Origin: Mesorhizobium sp. 65-26
GTDB taxonomy: Bacteria; Pseudomonadota; Alphaproteobacteria; Rhizobiales; Rhizobiaceae
Length of the DNA stretch: 64,000 nucleotides
Assembly: GCA_001899205.1 (NCBI GenBank)
Contig: MKVL01000004.1
Span: forward strand, 291,691 to 355,690
Direction: 5' to 3'
Part shown: piece by piece, positions 55,174 through 64,000 of the stretch
Layout of the letters: every line of letters begins with the position of its first letter
How positions within the stretch are numbered: position 1 is the first letter of the stretch
Translations under genes and position numbers: made by a program
The notes under the pieces: generated by a model
Seen by the model: only the letters and a program-made list of their open reading frames with translations
Database searches by the model: none
Told to the model about the DNA's origin: nothing

Positions 55174-56249
55174 TGGCCTCGGCAGATGAGGAGAGACGGT
55201 TGAGCGCTGCGGAAGTGAAGAACCTGCCTCAGGCCCAGGCATCGGGGGCCTCCGACATGGCGCACATCGTTCTGACTTTCGACAACAACAAGCTCGCCAG
55301 CGCCCTTTACGGTCAGTTCGATGAAAATCTTGCCCGGCTCGAGCAGAAGCTCGGTGTCGACATACGCTCGCGCGGCAACCAGCTGACCATCAAGGGGTCC
55401 TCGACGGCGGCCGAGCAGGCGCGACGCGCCTTGGACAATCTCTATGGCATCCTGCAGAAGGGCGTCGACATCGGCCAGTCCGACGTCGATGGCGCGGTGC
55501 GGATGGCGATCGCTGCCGATGACCAGCTGACGCTGCCGACTATGGAGCGCAAGGGCAAGGTGTCCGCCGCCCAGATCTCGACGCGCAAGAAGACGATCTA
55601 TGCCCGCTCGCTCAACCAGGACGCCTATATGCGTGCCCTTGAGCGCTCGGAACTCGTGTTCGGCATCGGCCCGGCCGGCACCGGCAAGACCTATCTGGCG
55701 GTGGCGCATGCCGCCATGCTGCTCGAGCGTGGCATGGTCGAACGCATCGTGCTGTCGCGCCCTGCCGTGGAGGCCGGCGAGCGCCTTGGCTTCCTGCCGG
55801 GTGACATGAAGGAAAAGGTCGACCCCTACCTGCGTCCGCTCTACGACGCTCTCTACGACATGATGCCTGCCGACAAGGTCGAGCGGGCGATCGCCGCCGA
55901 GGTGATCGAGATCGCGCCGCTCGCCTTCATGCGCGGCCGCACGCTGGCGCACGCGGCCGTCATCCTCGACGAGGCGCAGAACACCACGCCGATGCAGATG
56001 AAGATGTTCCTCACCCGCCTTGGCGAGAATTCGCGCATGATCGTCACCGGCGACCCGACCCAGATCGACCTGCCGCCGAACACCAAATCGGGCCTTGTCG
56101 AGGCCCTCAGGATCCTGGACGGCGTTCCTGGCGCGGTGACGGTGCGGTTCACCGATGGCGACGTCGTGCGCCATCCGCTGGTGGCGGAAATCGTCAAGGC
56201 CTACGACAGGGACGCCAAGATCGCGCGCGGCCTGGGCGTCGAGAACTGA
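55173..56249 (+). CDS. phoH: PhoH-family ATPase
   Basis: A 358-residue PhoH-type P-loop ATPase. A KH-like N-terminal part ([20 protein letters not shown]) precedes the ATPase with Walker A GPAGTGKT (166-173), [20 protein letters not shown], Walker [12 protein letters not shown] and GDPTQIDLP. It usually works beside YbeY in RNA metabolism, and the ybeY gene follows 16 bp later. The start overlaps the miaB stop (TGATG). Confidence 0.94.
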
Positions 56250-56265
56250 TCCGGAATGCGGCTTC

Positions 56266-56769
56266 ATGGCTGAGGACAGGCATACGGCGGGCGCCGCGCC
56301 AGCGGCGGTCGATATCGATATTTCGGTCGAGGCCGGTGCCTGGCCGGACGAGGCAAGGCTGAACTGGCTGGTCGAGCGCGCCGCCGGGGCCGCTCTTGCC
56401 GAGGCCGGCGCGCGCGGTCATTCTGAACTCAGCGTCGTTTTTTCCGACGACGCGCATATCCAGTTCCTCAACGCCGAATGGCGCGGCAAGGACAAGCCCA
56501 CCAACGTCTTGTCTTTTCCCGCTTTTCCGCTCTCGGTCGGCGATCCGCTGCCGCCCTTGCTGGGCGATGTGGTGCTGGCCGCCGAGACGGTCGCCCGCGA
56601 GGCGGCACTGGAAGACAAGCCCCTGGAGAACCATATCTCACATCTCGTGATCCACGGCCTGCTGCATCTGCTCGGGCACGATCACGAGATCGACGCCGAG
56701 GCCGAGGCCATGGAGGCCATCGAGAGGGCAGCTCTCGCAAGGCTTGCCATTCCCGATCCCTACGCGTAG
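56266..56769 (+). CDS. ybeY: Endoribonuclease YbeY (rRNA maturation factor)
   Basis: A 167-residue zinc metalloprotein needed for 16S rRNA 3'-end maturation and ribosome quality control. The zinc motif H-x3-H-x5-H is at H130, H134 and H140 ([11 protein letters not shown]), preceded by [10 protein letters not shown] and [14 protein letters not shown] 56266 was chosen as the longer frame begins inside phoH. Confidence 0.95.
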   Translation: MAEDRHTAGAAPAAVDIDISVEAGAWPDEARLNWLVERAAGAALAEAGARGHSELSVVFSDDAHIQFLNAEWRGKDKPTNVLSFPAFPLSVGDPLPPLLGDVVLAAETVAREAALEDKPLENHISHLVIHGLLHLLGHDHEIDAEAEAMEAIERAALARLAIPDPYA

Positions 56770-56797
56770 TTACAAAAGGCCAATTGACCGGACCACG

Positions 56798-57868
56798 ATG
56801 AACGACAAACCTGAAACTGCCGCCCACCCGGACGCCGGCAGTGCGATCAAGGCTTCCGATACGTCGGAAGAAGGCTCTAGTCCGAGTACCGTAACCGGCA
56901 GCGCCACCGAGCCGTCGCCTGCCGGACCTTCCCTGTTCGACCGCATGCTGGGCCTCTTTCGCCAGCGTAACGGGACCAGCCTGCGCGAGGAAATCGCGGG
57001 CGCGTTGGCCGAGACGGCCAGCGACGCCGAATCCTTCTCGCCCGGCGAGCGCGCCATGCTCAACAACATCCTGCGGCTGCGCGAAGTGCGCGTCGAGGAC
57101 GTCATGGTGCCGCGTGCCGACATCGAGGCCGTCGAGATCGGCACGACGCTGGGCGACCTGCTCGGTACGTTCGAGCAGTCCGGCCATTCCCGCATGCCGG
57201 TCTATGCCGAGACTCTCGACGATCCGCGCGGCATGGTCCACATTCGCGACGTGCTGGCTCACATTACCAAGAGCGGCAGCGTCAAGAAGGGCCGGGCCAC
57301 CAGGAAAACGCCGACCCCGACCCAGCTCGACCTCGCCCAGGTCGACCTCACCCGCACCATCGGCGACCTGAACCTGATCCGGCCGGTGCTGTTCGTGCCG
57401 CCTTCCATGCTTGCCTCCGACCTGATGGGGCGCATGCAGGCGACGCGTACCCAGATGGCGCTCGTCATCGACGAATATGGCGGTACCGACGGCCTCGCCT
57501 CGCTTGAGGATATCGTTGAGATGGTGGTCGGCGACATCGAGGACGAGCACGATGACGACGAGCCGATGATCACCCAGGCCGGTGACGGCGTCTTCATCGT
57601 CGACGGCAAGGCTGAGATCGATGATGTCGCCAAGATGATCGGCGAGGATTTCGCCGCCGGCGAGCATGGCGAATATGTCGACACGATCGGCGGCATGATC
57701 TTCAACACGCTTGGCCGGGTCCCGGCCCGGGGTGAGGTGGTGCAGGCCATTCCCGGCTTCGAGTTCCACGTCCTCGACGCGGATCCTCGCCGCGTCAAGC
57801 GGGTGCGCATCGTGCAGAGCCAGAAGGGCGAACGCCGCCGGCGCGCCGCTCGCGCAGAGCAGGCCTGA
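56798..57868 (+). CDS. corC: CBS-domain CorC/HlyC-type protein
   Basis: A 356-residue cytoplasmic protein with two CBS domains (VEDVMVPRADIEAVEIGTTL and LIRPVLFVPPSMLASDLMG) and a CorC_HlyC domain (DTIGGMIFNTLGRVPARGE). It has no membrane part, as for CorC rather than YtfL-type proteins. Related proteins influence magnesium/cobalt efflux, and some have been called hemolysins without firm basis. The first 45 residues are disordered. It follows ybeY by 28 bp. Confidence 0.9.
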   Translation: MNDKPETAAHPDAGSAIKASDTSEEGSSPSTVTGSATEPSPAGPSLFDRMLGLFRQRNGTSLREEIAGALAETASDAESFSPGERAMLNNILRLREVRVEDVMVPRADIEAVEIGTTLGDLLGTFEQSGHSRMPVYAETLDDPRGMVHIRDVLAHITKSGSVKKGRATRKTPTPTQLDLAQVDLTRTIGDLNLIRPVLFVPPSMLASDLMGRMQATRTQMALVIDEYGGTDGLASLEDIVEMVVGDIEDEHDDDEPMITQAGDGVFIVDGKAEIDDVAKMIGEDFAAGEHGEYVDTIGGMIFNTLGRVPARGEVVQAIPGFEFHVLDADPRRVKRVRIVQSQKGERRRRAARAEQA

Positions 57869-57883
57869 CGCGGGGTTCGCCCG

Positions 57884-58354
57884 ATGGCGGTGGACGATCC
57901 TTTCAAGCACGCGGTCCTGGGCTCCGGCGTCTTCTACAGGGATCCGCTGGCCGCAATTTCCTGGCTGGAGACCGCCTTCGGCTTTGAGCGCAGCATGATG
58001 GTCACGGACCCTGATGGCGGTCTCGTGCACGCCGAGATGCGCTTTGGCGATGGCTACATCATCGTCGATGGCGAATGGGCCGACCACGTCGCCAGCCCGG
58101 CGAGCGTCGCCGGAAAGAACACGCAGGCACTCTATGTCCGCCTGCCGGGCGGCATCGACGCCCATTGCGAGCACGCCCGCGCCGCCGGCGCGCTGATCCT
58201 CGATGAGCCGACCGACCAGTTCTATGGCGAGCGGCTTTATCGCGCCCGCGACCCAGAGGGCCATGTCTGGACCTTCACCCAGACGATCCGCGTGGTACCA
58301 CGCGAGGAAGCCGAGCAACTGGGCAACATGCGCATCGATGGCTGGCATCGCTAG
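57884..58354 (+). CDS. VOC-family (glyoxalase-like) protein
   Basis: A 156-residue protein of the vicinal-oxygen-chelate fold with two beta-alpha-beta-beta-beta units: DPLAAISWLETAFGFERSMM to FGDGYIIVDGEW, and ALYVRLPGGIDAHCEHARAA to YRARDPEGHVWTF. The second ends in a metal-ligand-type H-x-W-x-F. The catalytic role is unknown. It lies 15 bp after corC, inside the usual corC-lnt pair, and so is probably co-transcribed. Confidence 0.85.
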   Translation: MAVDDPFKHAVLGSGVFYRDPLAAISWLETAFGFERSMMVTDPDGGLVHAEMRFGDGYIIVDGEWADHVASPASVAGKNTQALYVRLPGGIDAHCEHARAAGALILDEPTDQFYGERLYRARDPEGHVWTFTQTIRVVPREEAEQLGNMRIDGWHR

Positions 58355-58476
58355 CATCCGGCGCGGGTAATAGGCGTCGGGCATGCCATCTTTCGCGCCG
58401 GCGCAGCGCCGCGTTTGGAAGGTGCGGCGCGGCCTGATAAGTCTTCTGCCGTGATTCGCGCGACTCGGATGCCTGC

Positions 58477-60069
58477 ATGGAGCGCCTGGCCGGCCGTATA
58501 ATTCTGCTCTGGGGTTGGCGGCGGGCGCTGGTAGCGTTTCTTGCCGGGGCGCTGGCGGTTCTGGGACAGGCGCCTTACGACTTCTTCGCCGCTTGCTTCA
58601 TCGCCTTTCCGTTGCTCGTATGGCTGCTCGACGGCGCCACGGGCGAGGTTTCGGGCAGTCTGATCAGACGGTTGAAGCCGGCTTTCGCCGTCGGCTGGTG
58701 GTTCGGCTTCGGCTACTTCCTCGCCGGCCTGTGGTGGATCGGCTCGGCGTTGCTGGTCGAAGCCGACAGCTTTGCCTGGGCCCTGCCTTTCGCCGTGGTC
58801 GGCATCCCGCTTGCGCTCGCTTTCTTCTACGGTTTCGCCACCGCGCTGGCGCGGCTGCTGTGGAGCAGCGACATCGGCCGCATAGCCGCGCTCGCCTTCG
58901 CCTTCGGGCTGGCGGAATGGCTGCGCGGCTTCCTCTTCACCGGTTTTCCCTGGAACGCGGTCGGCTACGCGGCCATGCCGGTGCCGCTGCTGATGCAGAG
59001 CGTGTCGCTGGTCGGCATGGTCGGCATGAACACGCTCGCCGTCTTCGTCTTCGCGCTGCCGGCCCTGCTTGCGGCGCGCCGGCATCTGCGGCTCGGAGCG
59101 GTATTGCTCGTGGCGCTGGTCGCGGCCCATGTCGGCTTCGGCTATGTCAGGCTCGGCGCACCGGTTCCATCAGACGGGCGCGCCATCGACGTCCGTATCG
59201 TGCAGCCTTCGGTCGACCTCAGCGAGAAATGGGACGCTTCCGTGCGTGACCGGATCTTCGCCACGCTGATGGGGCTGTCGGCCGCGACGCCGGAGCCGGG
59301 ACACAACAAGCCGCAGCTCATCCTGTGGCCGGAGACCTCCGTGCCCTTTCTCTTCACCGAGCGTCCCGACGCGCTGACGGCGCTGGGTGACATGCTGGGC
59401 GATGGCCAGATGCTGATCGCCGGCGCCGTTCGCGAGGAAGGCGTTTCGGCGGCGAATGCCGATTCGCGCTATTACAATTCCGTCGTGGCGATCAACGACA
59501 AGGGTGAGATCGCCGATGCCGTCGACAAGGTTCATCTTGTCCCGTTCGGCGAATATCTGCCCTTTGCCGATCTTTTCAGCCGCTTCGGCGTCGGCCAGCT
59601 CGTTGCCGGCCCGATGAACTTCTCCGCCGGCAACGAGCGTCACCCGATCGTCGTGCCGGGCGGCATCCGCGCCCTGCCTTTCATCTGCTACGAGGTGATC
59701 TTTCCTGATCTTGTGTCTGTTGACGCAACGTCATCCGACCTTATTGTCAATGTGACGAACGATGCGTGGTTCGGCGATACACCCGGCCCGTATCAGCATT
59801 TCAGGCAGGCGCAGATACGCGCCGTGGAGAATGGAATGCCTTTGCTGCGCGCCGCCAACAACGGCATCTCCGCCATCGTCGACCCGCGTGGGCGCGTCGT
59901 GGACGCCCTGGCGATCAACGCGCGGGGCACCATCGACGCCCGTGTTCCGATCGCCAGGCAATCGTTCGTCTCCGCCGGTCAGAGGCGCATTAACGGAATG
60001 CTGATCATGTTGCTCTTTGCCGTGGCCGCGTTCACTTTGAACGTAAGGCAGAGGCTACGGGTGAATTGA
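58477..60069 (+). CDS. lnt: Apolipoprotein N-acyltransferase
   Basis: A 530-residue inner-membrane enzyme adding the third acyl chain to lipoproteins. About seven N-terminal membrane helices precede a nitrilase-like periplasmic domain. The catalytic triad is complete: E286 (LWPETSVP), K351 ([11 protein letters not shown]) and C404 (ICYEVIFPD). A last helix ([15 protein letters not shown]) follows. Several lipoproteins in this window would be its substrates. Confidence 0.95.
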   Translation: MERLAGRIILLWGWRRALVAFLAGALAVLGQAPYDFFAACFIAFPLLVWLLDGATGEVSGSLIRRLKPAFAVGWWFGFGYFLAGLWWIGSALLVEADSFAWALPFAVVGIPLALAFFYGFATALARLLWSSDIGRIAALAFAFGLAEWLRGFLFTGFPWNAVGYAAMPVPLLMQSVSLVGMVGMNTLAVFVFALPALLAARRHLRLGAVLLVALVAAHVGFGYVRLGAPVPSDGRAIDVRIVQPSVDLSEKWDASVRDRIFATLMGLSAATPEPGHNKPQLILWPETSVPFLFTERPDALTALGDMLGDGQMLIAGAVREEGVSAANADSRYYNSVVAINDKGEIADAVDKVHLVPFGEYLPFADLFSRFGVGQLVAGPMNFSAGNERHPIVVPGGIRALPFICYEVIFPDLVSVDATSSDLIVNVTNDAWFGDTPGPYQHFRQAQIRAVENGMPLLRAANNGISAIVDPRGRVVDALAINARGTIDARVPIARQSFVSAGQRRINGMLIMLLFAVAAFTLNVRQRLRVN

Positions 60070-60209
60070 CAGCCCGCACATTAGAAACTCATACTGTAAT
60101 CGCCTAAAATTTCTCGAAGTCGGTTGGGTGGTTGTGTTGGGGCAGGTGGCTCCGGCTTCATTTGGGCAGAAAAAAACAGAAAAAGCCGGGAAAATTCGGC
60201 GAGGAAAAA

Positions 60210-60632
60210 ATGACGGAAGACAACAAGAAGAAACCGAATCCGATCGACGTCCACGTCGGCAGTCGTATCCGGCTCCGCCGCAACATGCTCGGCATGAGCC
60301 AGGAGAAGCTCGGCGAGAACCTCGGCATCACATTCCAGCAGATACAGAAGTACGAGAAAGGCACCAACCGCGTCGGCGCCAGCCGCCTGCAGGCCATTGC
60401 CTCTATTCTCAGCGTGCCCGTGGCGTTCTTCTTCGAGGATGCGCCCGGACAGGAGACCGCGGCCAGCCGTGGGTTCGCCGAGGACGCTTCCATGGCTTTC
60501 GCGGTCGAATTCTGCGGCAGTCCGGAGGGGCTTCAGCTCAATCGCGCCTTCGTCAAGATCCCCGACGTCAAGGTCCGCCGCAGGATCATCGAACTCGTGA
60601 AGTCGCTGGCGGCGGACGACGATTCGGAGTGA
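60210..60632 (+). CDS. praR: XRE-family regulator, PraR type
   Basis: A 140-residue Cro/C1-type regulator. The helix-turn-helix is RRNMLGMSQEKLGENLGITF then QQIQKYEKGTNRVGASRL, and the C-terminal part (EGLQLNRAFVKIPDVKVRRR) is shared with rhizobial PraR/PhrR. The location just before metK is the usual one. PraR controls quorum sensing, biofilm and symbiotic genes in rhizobia. ATG 60210 has the site GAGGAA six bases upstream. An AT-rich stretch at 60076-60120 probably holds the promoter. Confidence 0.85.
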   Translation: MTEDNKKKPNPIDVHVGSRIRLRRNMLGMSQEKLGENLGITFQQIQKYEKGTNRVGASRLQAIASILSVPVAFFFEDAPGQETAASRGFAEDASMAFAVEFCGSPEGLQLNRAFVKIPDVKVRRRIIELVKSLAADDDSE

Positions 60633-60853
60633 TCAGCGCCGGCGACGCTCGCCAAAAGTGAGTCGGGCAGCACATTGTCGCTTTTCCCTAACATGAGGCT
60701 GGTATCGGGCGGGCGCATCCTGGCCGGTGGCACAAGCTGCCGGCCTCGTGGTGCCACGGGCGCCGCGCCGCTTGACGAATGGCGTCCGGCCCCGCTAACA
60801 GGTTTCGCGCCAAAATCGGCAGCCCGCCGATCGGCTTTCAAGAGGGGACACCC
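60633..60853 (+). other. metK leader with alternative hairpins
   Basis: GGCCGG (60722-60727) can pair with CCGGCC (60740-60745), or GTGGCAC (60727-60733) with GTGCCAC (60751-60757); the two share bases and exclude one another. No known SAM riboswitch consensus was recognised, and no T-run follows either hairpin. Confidence 0.3.
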
Positions 60854-62119
60854 GTGACGCGGCAGAATTACTTCTTCACCTCGGAATCCGTCTCCGAGGG
60901 CCATCCCGACAAAGTTTGCGACCGTATTTCCGACGAGATCGTCGATCTGGTCTATCGCGAAGCCAAGAAGACCGGCATGGACCCGTGGAAGGTCCGCGTC
61001 GCGTGTGAGACGCTGGCCACCACCAACCGCGTCGTCATCGCGGGCGAGGTGCGCGTACCCGATACGCTGCTCAAGAAGGACAAGTCCGGCAACGTCCTCA
61101 AGGATGCCGCCGGCCATCCGGTGATCAACCCGACGAAGTTCAAGTCGGTCGCCCGCAAGGCGATCCGTGAGATCGGCTACGAGCAGGCAGGCTTCCACTG
61201 GAAGACGGCCAAGATCGAAGTGCTGCTGCACGGCCAGTCGCCGGATATCGGCCAGGGCGTCGACAACGCCGCCGACCGTCAGGGCGAGGAAGGTGCCGGC
61301 GACCAGGGCATCATGTTCGGCTATGCCTGCCGCGAGACCCCGGACCTCATGCCGGCTCCGATCTACTACAGCCACAAGATCCTCGAACTGCTGGCCGCCG
61401 CGCGCCATGAAGGCAATGGCGAGGCCGGCAAGCTCGGCCCAGACGCCAAGAGCCAGGTCACCGTGCGCTATGCCGACGGCAAGGCCGCCGACGTGACGCA
61501 GATCGTGCTGTCGACCCAGCATCTCGACTCGAACTGGGACTCCAAGAAGGTGCGCAGCGTCGTCGAGCCTTACATCCGCGAGGCGCTCGGCGACCTCGAG
61601 ATCGCCGACGATTGCAACTGGTACATCAACCCGACCGGCAAGTTCGTGATCGGTGGACCCGATGGCGACGCCGGCCTTACCGGCCGCAAGATCATCGTCG
61701 ACACCTACGGCGGCGCGGCGCCTCACGGCGGTGGCGCCTTCTCCGGCAAGGACACCACCAAGGTCGACCGCTCGGCTGCCTACGCCGCGCGCTACCTGGC
61801 CAAGAACGTCGTTGCCGCCAAGCTGGCCGACCGTTGCACGATCCAGCTTTCCTACGCCATCGGCGTTGCCCAGCCGCTGTCGATCTATGTCGACCTGCAT
61901 GGCACCGGCAAGGTTGACGAAGGCAAGCTCGAGACCGCGCTGCGCAAGGTGATGGACCTGTCTCCGTCCGGCATCCGCCGTCACCTCGACCTCAACAAGC
62001 CGATCTACGCCAAGACCTCGTCCTACGGTCATTTTGGTCGCAAGGCCGGCCGTGACGGCTCGTTCTCGTGGGAGAAGACCGACCTGGCCAAGGCCCTGAA
62101 GGACGCTGTCGCCGCCTGA
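60854..62119 (+). CDS. metK: S-adenosylmethionine synthetase
   Basis: A 421-residue enzyme making SAM from methionine and ATP. Key blocks are [33 protein letters not shown], the signature [22 protein letters not shown] and the P-loop-like [21 protein letters not shown]-type segment. Alphaproteobacterial MetKs are longer than the 384 residues of E. coli, as here. The GTG at 60854 has the site AGAGGGGA; in-frame codons upstream to 60779 read poorly. Confidence 0.95.
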   Translation: MTRQNYFFTSESVSEGHPDKVCDRISDEIVDLVYREAKKTGMDPWKVRVACETLATTNRVVIAGEVRVPDTLLKKDKSGNVLKDAAGHPVINPTKFKSVARKAIREIGYEQAGFHWKTAKIEVLLHGQSPDIGQGVDNAADRQGEEGAGDQGIMFGYACRETPDLMPAPIYYSHKILELLAAARHEGNGEAGKLGPDAKSQVTVRYADGKAADVTQIVLSTQHLDSNWDSKKVRSVVEPYIREALGDLEIADDCNWYINPTGKFVIGGPDGDAGLTGRKIIVDTYGGAAPHGGGAFSGKDTTKVDRSAAYAARYLAKNVVAAKLADRCTIQLSYAIGVAQPLSIYVDLHGTGKVDEGKLETALRKVMDLSPSGIRRHLDLNKPIYAKTSSYGHFGRKAGRDGSFSWEKTDLAKALKDAVAA

Positions 62120-62139
62120 CGGCGGCGCCGGATCTGCTC

Positions 62140-62841
62140 ATGGAACCCGGGGACAGGCCAAGCCGTTCGACCGCGGCTTTTTTCGGTCGTCGCCACGGCA
62201 AGACCATTCGTCCCCGGCAGGCCGATGCCCTGGAGCGAGGCCTAGCCGTGTATCGGCTCGACCTCACGACGGCGCCGCCGGCCGACCTGCGGCGCCTGTT
62301 CCCGGCCGAGGTTTCGGCCGTTCGGCTCGAGATCGGCTTCGGCGGCGGCGAGCATCTGCTGCATCGCGCGACCGACACGCCGTCCACGGGCTTCATCGGC
62401 GTCGAGCCGTTCGTCAACGGCATGGCCAAGATGATGGTGGCGGTGGCGGAAACGCCGCTCGCCAATCTGCGTGTTTATGATGAAGACGCGACGAGGCTGC
62501 TGGACTGGCTGCCGGCGGCCTGCCTTGACGGCATAGACCTTCTCTACCCCGACCCGTGGCCGAAGAAGAAGCACTGGAAACGGCGCTTCGTCAGTCCGGT
62601 CAACCTGGGTCGATTCGCGCGCGTGCTGAAGCCCGGTGGCGAGTTCCGCTTCGCCTCGGACATCGACACCTACGTCAACTGGACCCTGCAGCATTGCAAG
62701 GCGCACGGCGCCTTCGCCTGGCAGGCCCGTGAGTCGGCCGACTGGCATACACCGTATGAAGGATGGCCGGGCACGCGCTACGAGGCCAAGGCCATCCGCG
62801 AGGGTCGCCGGCCGGCCTACCTCACCTTCAAGCGCCTGTAA
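62140..62841 (+). CDS. trmB: tRNA (guanine-46-N7)-methyltransferase
   Basis: A 233-residue SAM-dependent enzyme that methylates G46 in the variable loop of tRNAs. Motifs are [11 protein letters not shown] (SAM site), [31 protein letters not shown] (the PDPWPKKRH signature) and [12 protein letters not shown]. It follows metK by 20 bp, using the SAM metK provides. Confidence 0.95.
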   Translation: MEPGDRPSRSTAAFFGRRHGKTIRPRQADALERGLAVYRLDLTTAPPADLRRLFPAEVSAVRLEIGFGGGEHLLHRATDTPSTGFIGVEPFVNGMAKMMVAVAETPLANLRVYDEDATRLLDWLPAACLDGIDLLYPDPWPKKKHWKRRFVSPVNLGRFARVLKPGGEFRFASDIDTYVNWTLQHCKAHGAFAWQARESADWHTPYEGWPGTRYEAKAIREGRRPAYLTFKRL

Positions 62842-62885
62842 CGTCGGGCAGCCTGCATGGTTGTGGCCCTGGCTGCGTCGCCGGG

Positions 62886-62914
62886 CTTGAAAGCGCGGCA
62901 CGGATCGTCTATAT
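62886..62914 (+). promoter_or_regulatory. Promoter of the rimP-nusA operon
   Basis: CTTGAA (62886-62891), a 17-base spacer and CTATAT (62909-62914) match the rhizobial sigma-70 consensus at 11 of 12 bases. Transcription would begin near 62921, about 90 bases before rimP and some 23 bases before a terminator hairpin. Confidence 0.75.
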
Positions 62915-62943
62915 CAGCCTCAAATTCTTGGTCGGTATGACGA

Positions 62944-62974
62944 AGAGTGGGTCCACCCGGTCCCGCTCTTTTTT
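62944..62974 (+). terminator. Intrinsic terminator or attenuator in the rimP leader
   Basis: AGAGTGGG (62944-62951) pairs with CCCGCTCT (62962-62969), with one G-T pair and a ten-base loop, followed directly by six Ts. Lying between the promoter and the rimP start codon, it can only spare the operon if read-through is controlled, so it may act as an attenuator as well as ending trmB transcripts. Confidence 0.8.
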
Positions 62975-63011
62975 ATTACCCGCCGCTCGCAAGACAGAAG
63001 ACAGGAACCGC

Positions 63012-63650
63012 ATGACGGCATTGGCAAGCGAAGGTGACGATCGCATCATCCGCGAGAGCGGCATCGATGCGCGCATCGCGCTGATCGTGCAGCCGGTGCT
63101 GCGTGGCATCGGCTTCCGCCTCGTGCGGGTTCATCTTTCGGGCCAGAACGGACTGACGCTGCAGATCATGTGCGAGCGTGAGGACGGCACCATGACGGTC
63201 GAGGATTGCGAAGAGGTCAGCCGCGCCGTGTCGCCGGCCCTCGACGTCGACGATCCGATCGAAAAGGCATATCATCTGGAAGTCTCCTCGCCGGGCATCG
63301 ACAGGCCGCTGGTCCGCAAGGCCGACTTCGCGACGTGGCTCGGCCACCTCGTCAAGATGGAGACCTCGGTGCTGGTCGACGACCGCAAGCGCTTCAAGGG
63401 CAAGATCGCCGAAGCCGGCGTGGATGACGTGCTGATCGAGCGCGACAAGGCCGCCTATGGCGAGCAGCCGTCGGTGCGCGTCCCCTACGACGCGATTTCC
63501 GAGGCGCGGCTGATCCTCACGGACGACCTCATCCGCGATGCCCTGTCGAAGGACAACCGGGCGCGCAAGGAAGCCAGGAAGCGCCGTGGCGAGCCGGAAG
63601 AAGGGGCTGCCGATGAACAGGCAGCCGACGAAAACGAACAGGACAATTGA
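63012..63650 (+). CDS. rimP: Ribosome maturation factor RimP
   Basis: A 212-residue protein for 30S subunit maturation. An N-terminal alpha/beta domain ([49 protein letters not shown]) is followed by an SH3-like domain ([15 protein letters not shown]) and an acidic, disordered C-terminal tail of 25 residues. It heads the rimP-nusA operon, as in most proteobacteria. Confidence 0.95.
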   Translation: MTALASEGDDRIIRESGIDARIALIVQPVLRGIGFRLVRVHLSGQNGLTLQIMCEREDGTMTVEDCEEVSRAVSPALDVDDPIEKAYHLEVSSPGIDRPLVRKADFATWLGHLVKMETSVLVDDRKRFKGKIAEAGVDDVLIERDKAAYGEQPSVRVPYDAISEARLILTDDLIRDALSKDNRARKEARKRRGEPEEGAADEQAADENEQDN

Positions 63651-63698
63651 TTGGGCTGCCGGGCATGATCGCCCGGCCACAAGCTCGGGAGAAAGACG

Positions 63699-64000
63699 AT
63701 GGTTGTAAGCGCCAACAGGCTTGAACTGCTGCAGATCGCCGACGCGGTCGCGCGCGAGAAGTCGATCGACAAGTCGATCGTCATCGCAGCGATGGCCGAT
63801 GCGATCCAGAAGGCGGCGCGCTCGCGCTATGGCCAGGAGACCAACATCCGCGCCGACATCAACCCCAACACGGGCGAGATGAAGCTGCAGCGGCTGATGG
63901 AAGTGGTCGACAATGTCGAGGACTACGCCACGCAGATCGCCATCTCCTCGGCGCGCGAGCGCAACCCCGACGCCCAGCTCGGCGATTTCATCGCCGAACA
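63699..64000 (+). CDS. nusA: Transcription termination/antitermination factor NusA (5' part)
   Basis: The first 100 codons of NusA, cut by the window end. The N-terminal RNA-polymerase-binding domain reads SANRLELLQIADAVAREKSI then VIAAMADAIQKAARSRYGQE. The ATG at 63699 has the site GGGAGAAAG a few bases upstream, 48 bp after rimP. Its S1 and KH domains lie beyond the window. Confidence 0.95.
   Translation, partial: MVVSANRLELLQIADAVAREKSIDKSIVIAAMADAIQKAARSRYGQETNIRADINPNTGEMKLQRLMEVVDNVEDYATQIAISSARERNPDAQLGDFIAE

Noticed and set aside
60633-60853. SAM riboswitch before metK
   Set aside because: None of the conserved cores of SAM-I, SAM-II or SAM/SAH elements was recognised; only generic hairpins are present.

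Overview
The window is a GC-rich (roughly 65%), gene-dense bacterial chromosome segment of Rhizobiales type, most like Mesorhizobium or a close Phyllobacteriaceae relative. The genus is inferred from the translated proteins, from the gene order rimI / plsC-olsA / miaB / phoH / ybeY / corC / lnt / praR-like / metK / trmB / rimP / nusA, from RIME-like palindromic repeats, from promoters of the rhizobial CTTGAC-N17-CTATAT type, and from an Irr-type iron box. No phage, CRISPR array or complete insertion sequence is visible. The only transposon trace is a 25-codon IS5-family fragment at the extreme left, beside a tRNA-Thr gene.

Layout. 1-6.8 kb: IS fragment, tRNA-Thr(CGU), an unknown membrane-anchored protein, an ATP-dependent DNA ligase and its partner exonuclease separated by a 158-bp palindromic repeat, a TPR-methyltransferase, a small lipoprotein and a P-loop kinase-like protein. 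6.8-15.4 kb (minus): ghrA and a yej-type peptide ABC transporter with two tandem binding proteins. 15.6-20 kb: membrane-anchored cytochrome c, kdsB, pheA, then a HIT-nudC-Dabb operon. 20-26 kb: SRP RNA, dnaX, ybaB, then an unknown gene, a SleB hydrolase lipoprotein and a repeat island before recR, followed by a lytic transglycosylase. 26.4-31.6 kb: a five-gene dipeptide-type ABC transporter. 31.7-37 kb: an RND efflux pump with two adaptor genes. 37.2-38.5 kb: gabT.

38.6-43.3 kb (minus): an arsenic operon arsR, arsC-arsN2 fusion, acr3, a second arsC, arsH and an MFS transporter, with a dyad operator at arsR. 43.6-44.9 kb: a ferredoxin-reductase-type flavoprotein. 45-51.3 kb: an iron operon with a perfect Irr box over its promoter, a previously untracked 43-codon upstream ORF, imelysin, bacterioferritin-associated ferredoxin, bacterioferritin, diheme oxidoreductase, a second imelysin and a DUF1513 protein. 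51.4-64 kb: housekeeping genes for tRNA modification (tsaB, miaB, trmB), ribosome maturation (rimI, ybeY, rimP), lipids and lipoproteins (plsC/olsA, lnt), SAM synthesis (metK) and transcription (nusA, cut by the window end).

The two regions most worth attention are the iron operon, where cytoplasmic ferritin genes sit inside a periplasmic imelysin module under one Irr-box promoter, and the arsenic operon, which carries a fused arsenate reductase-acetyltransferase plus a second reductase of a different fold. Functional calls come from reading the proteins; no database search was run.
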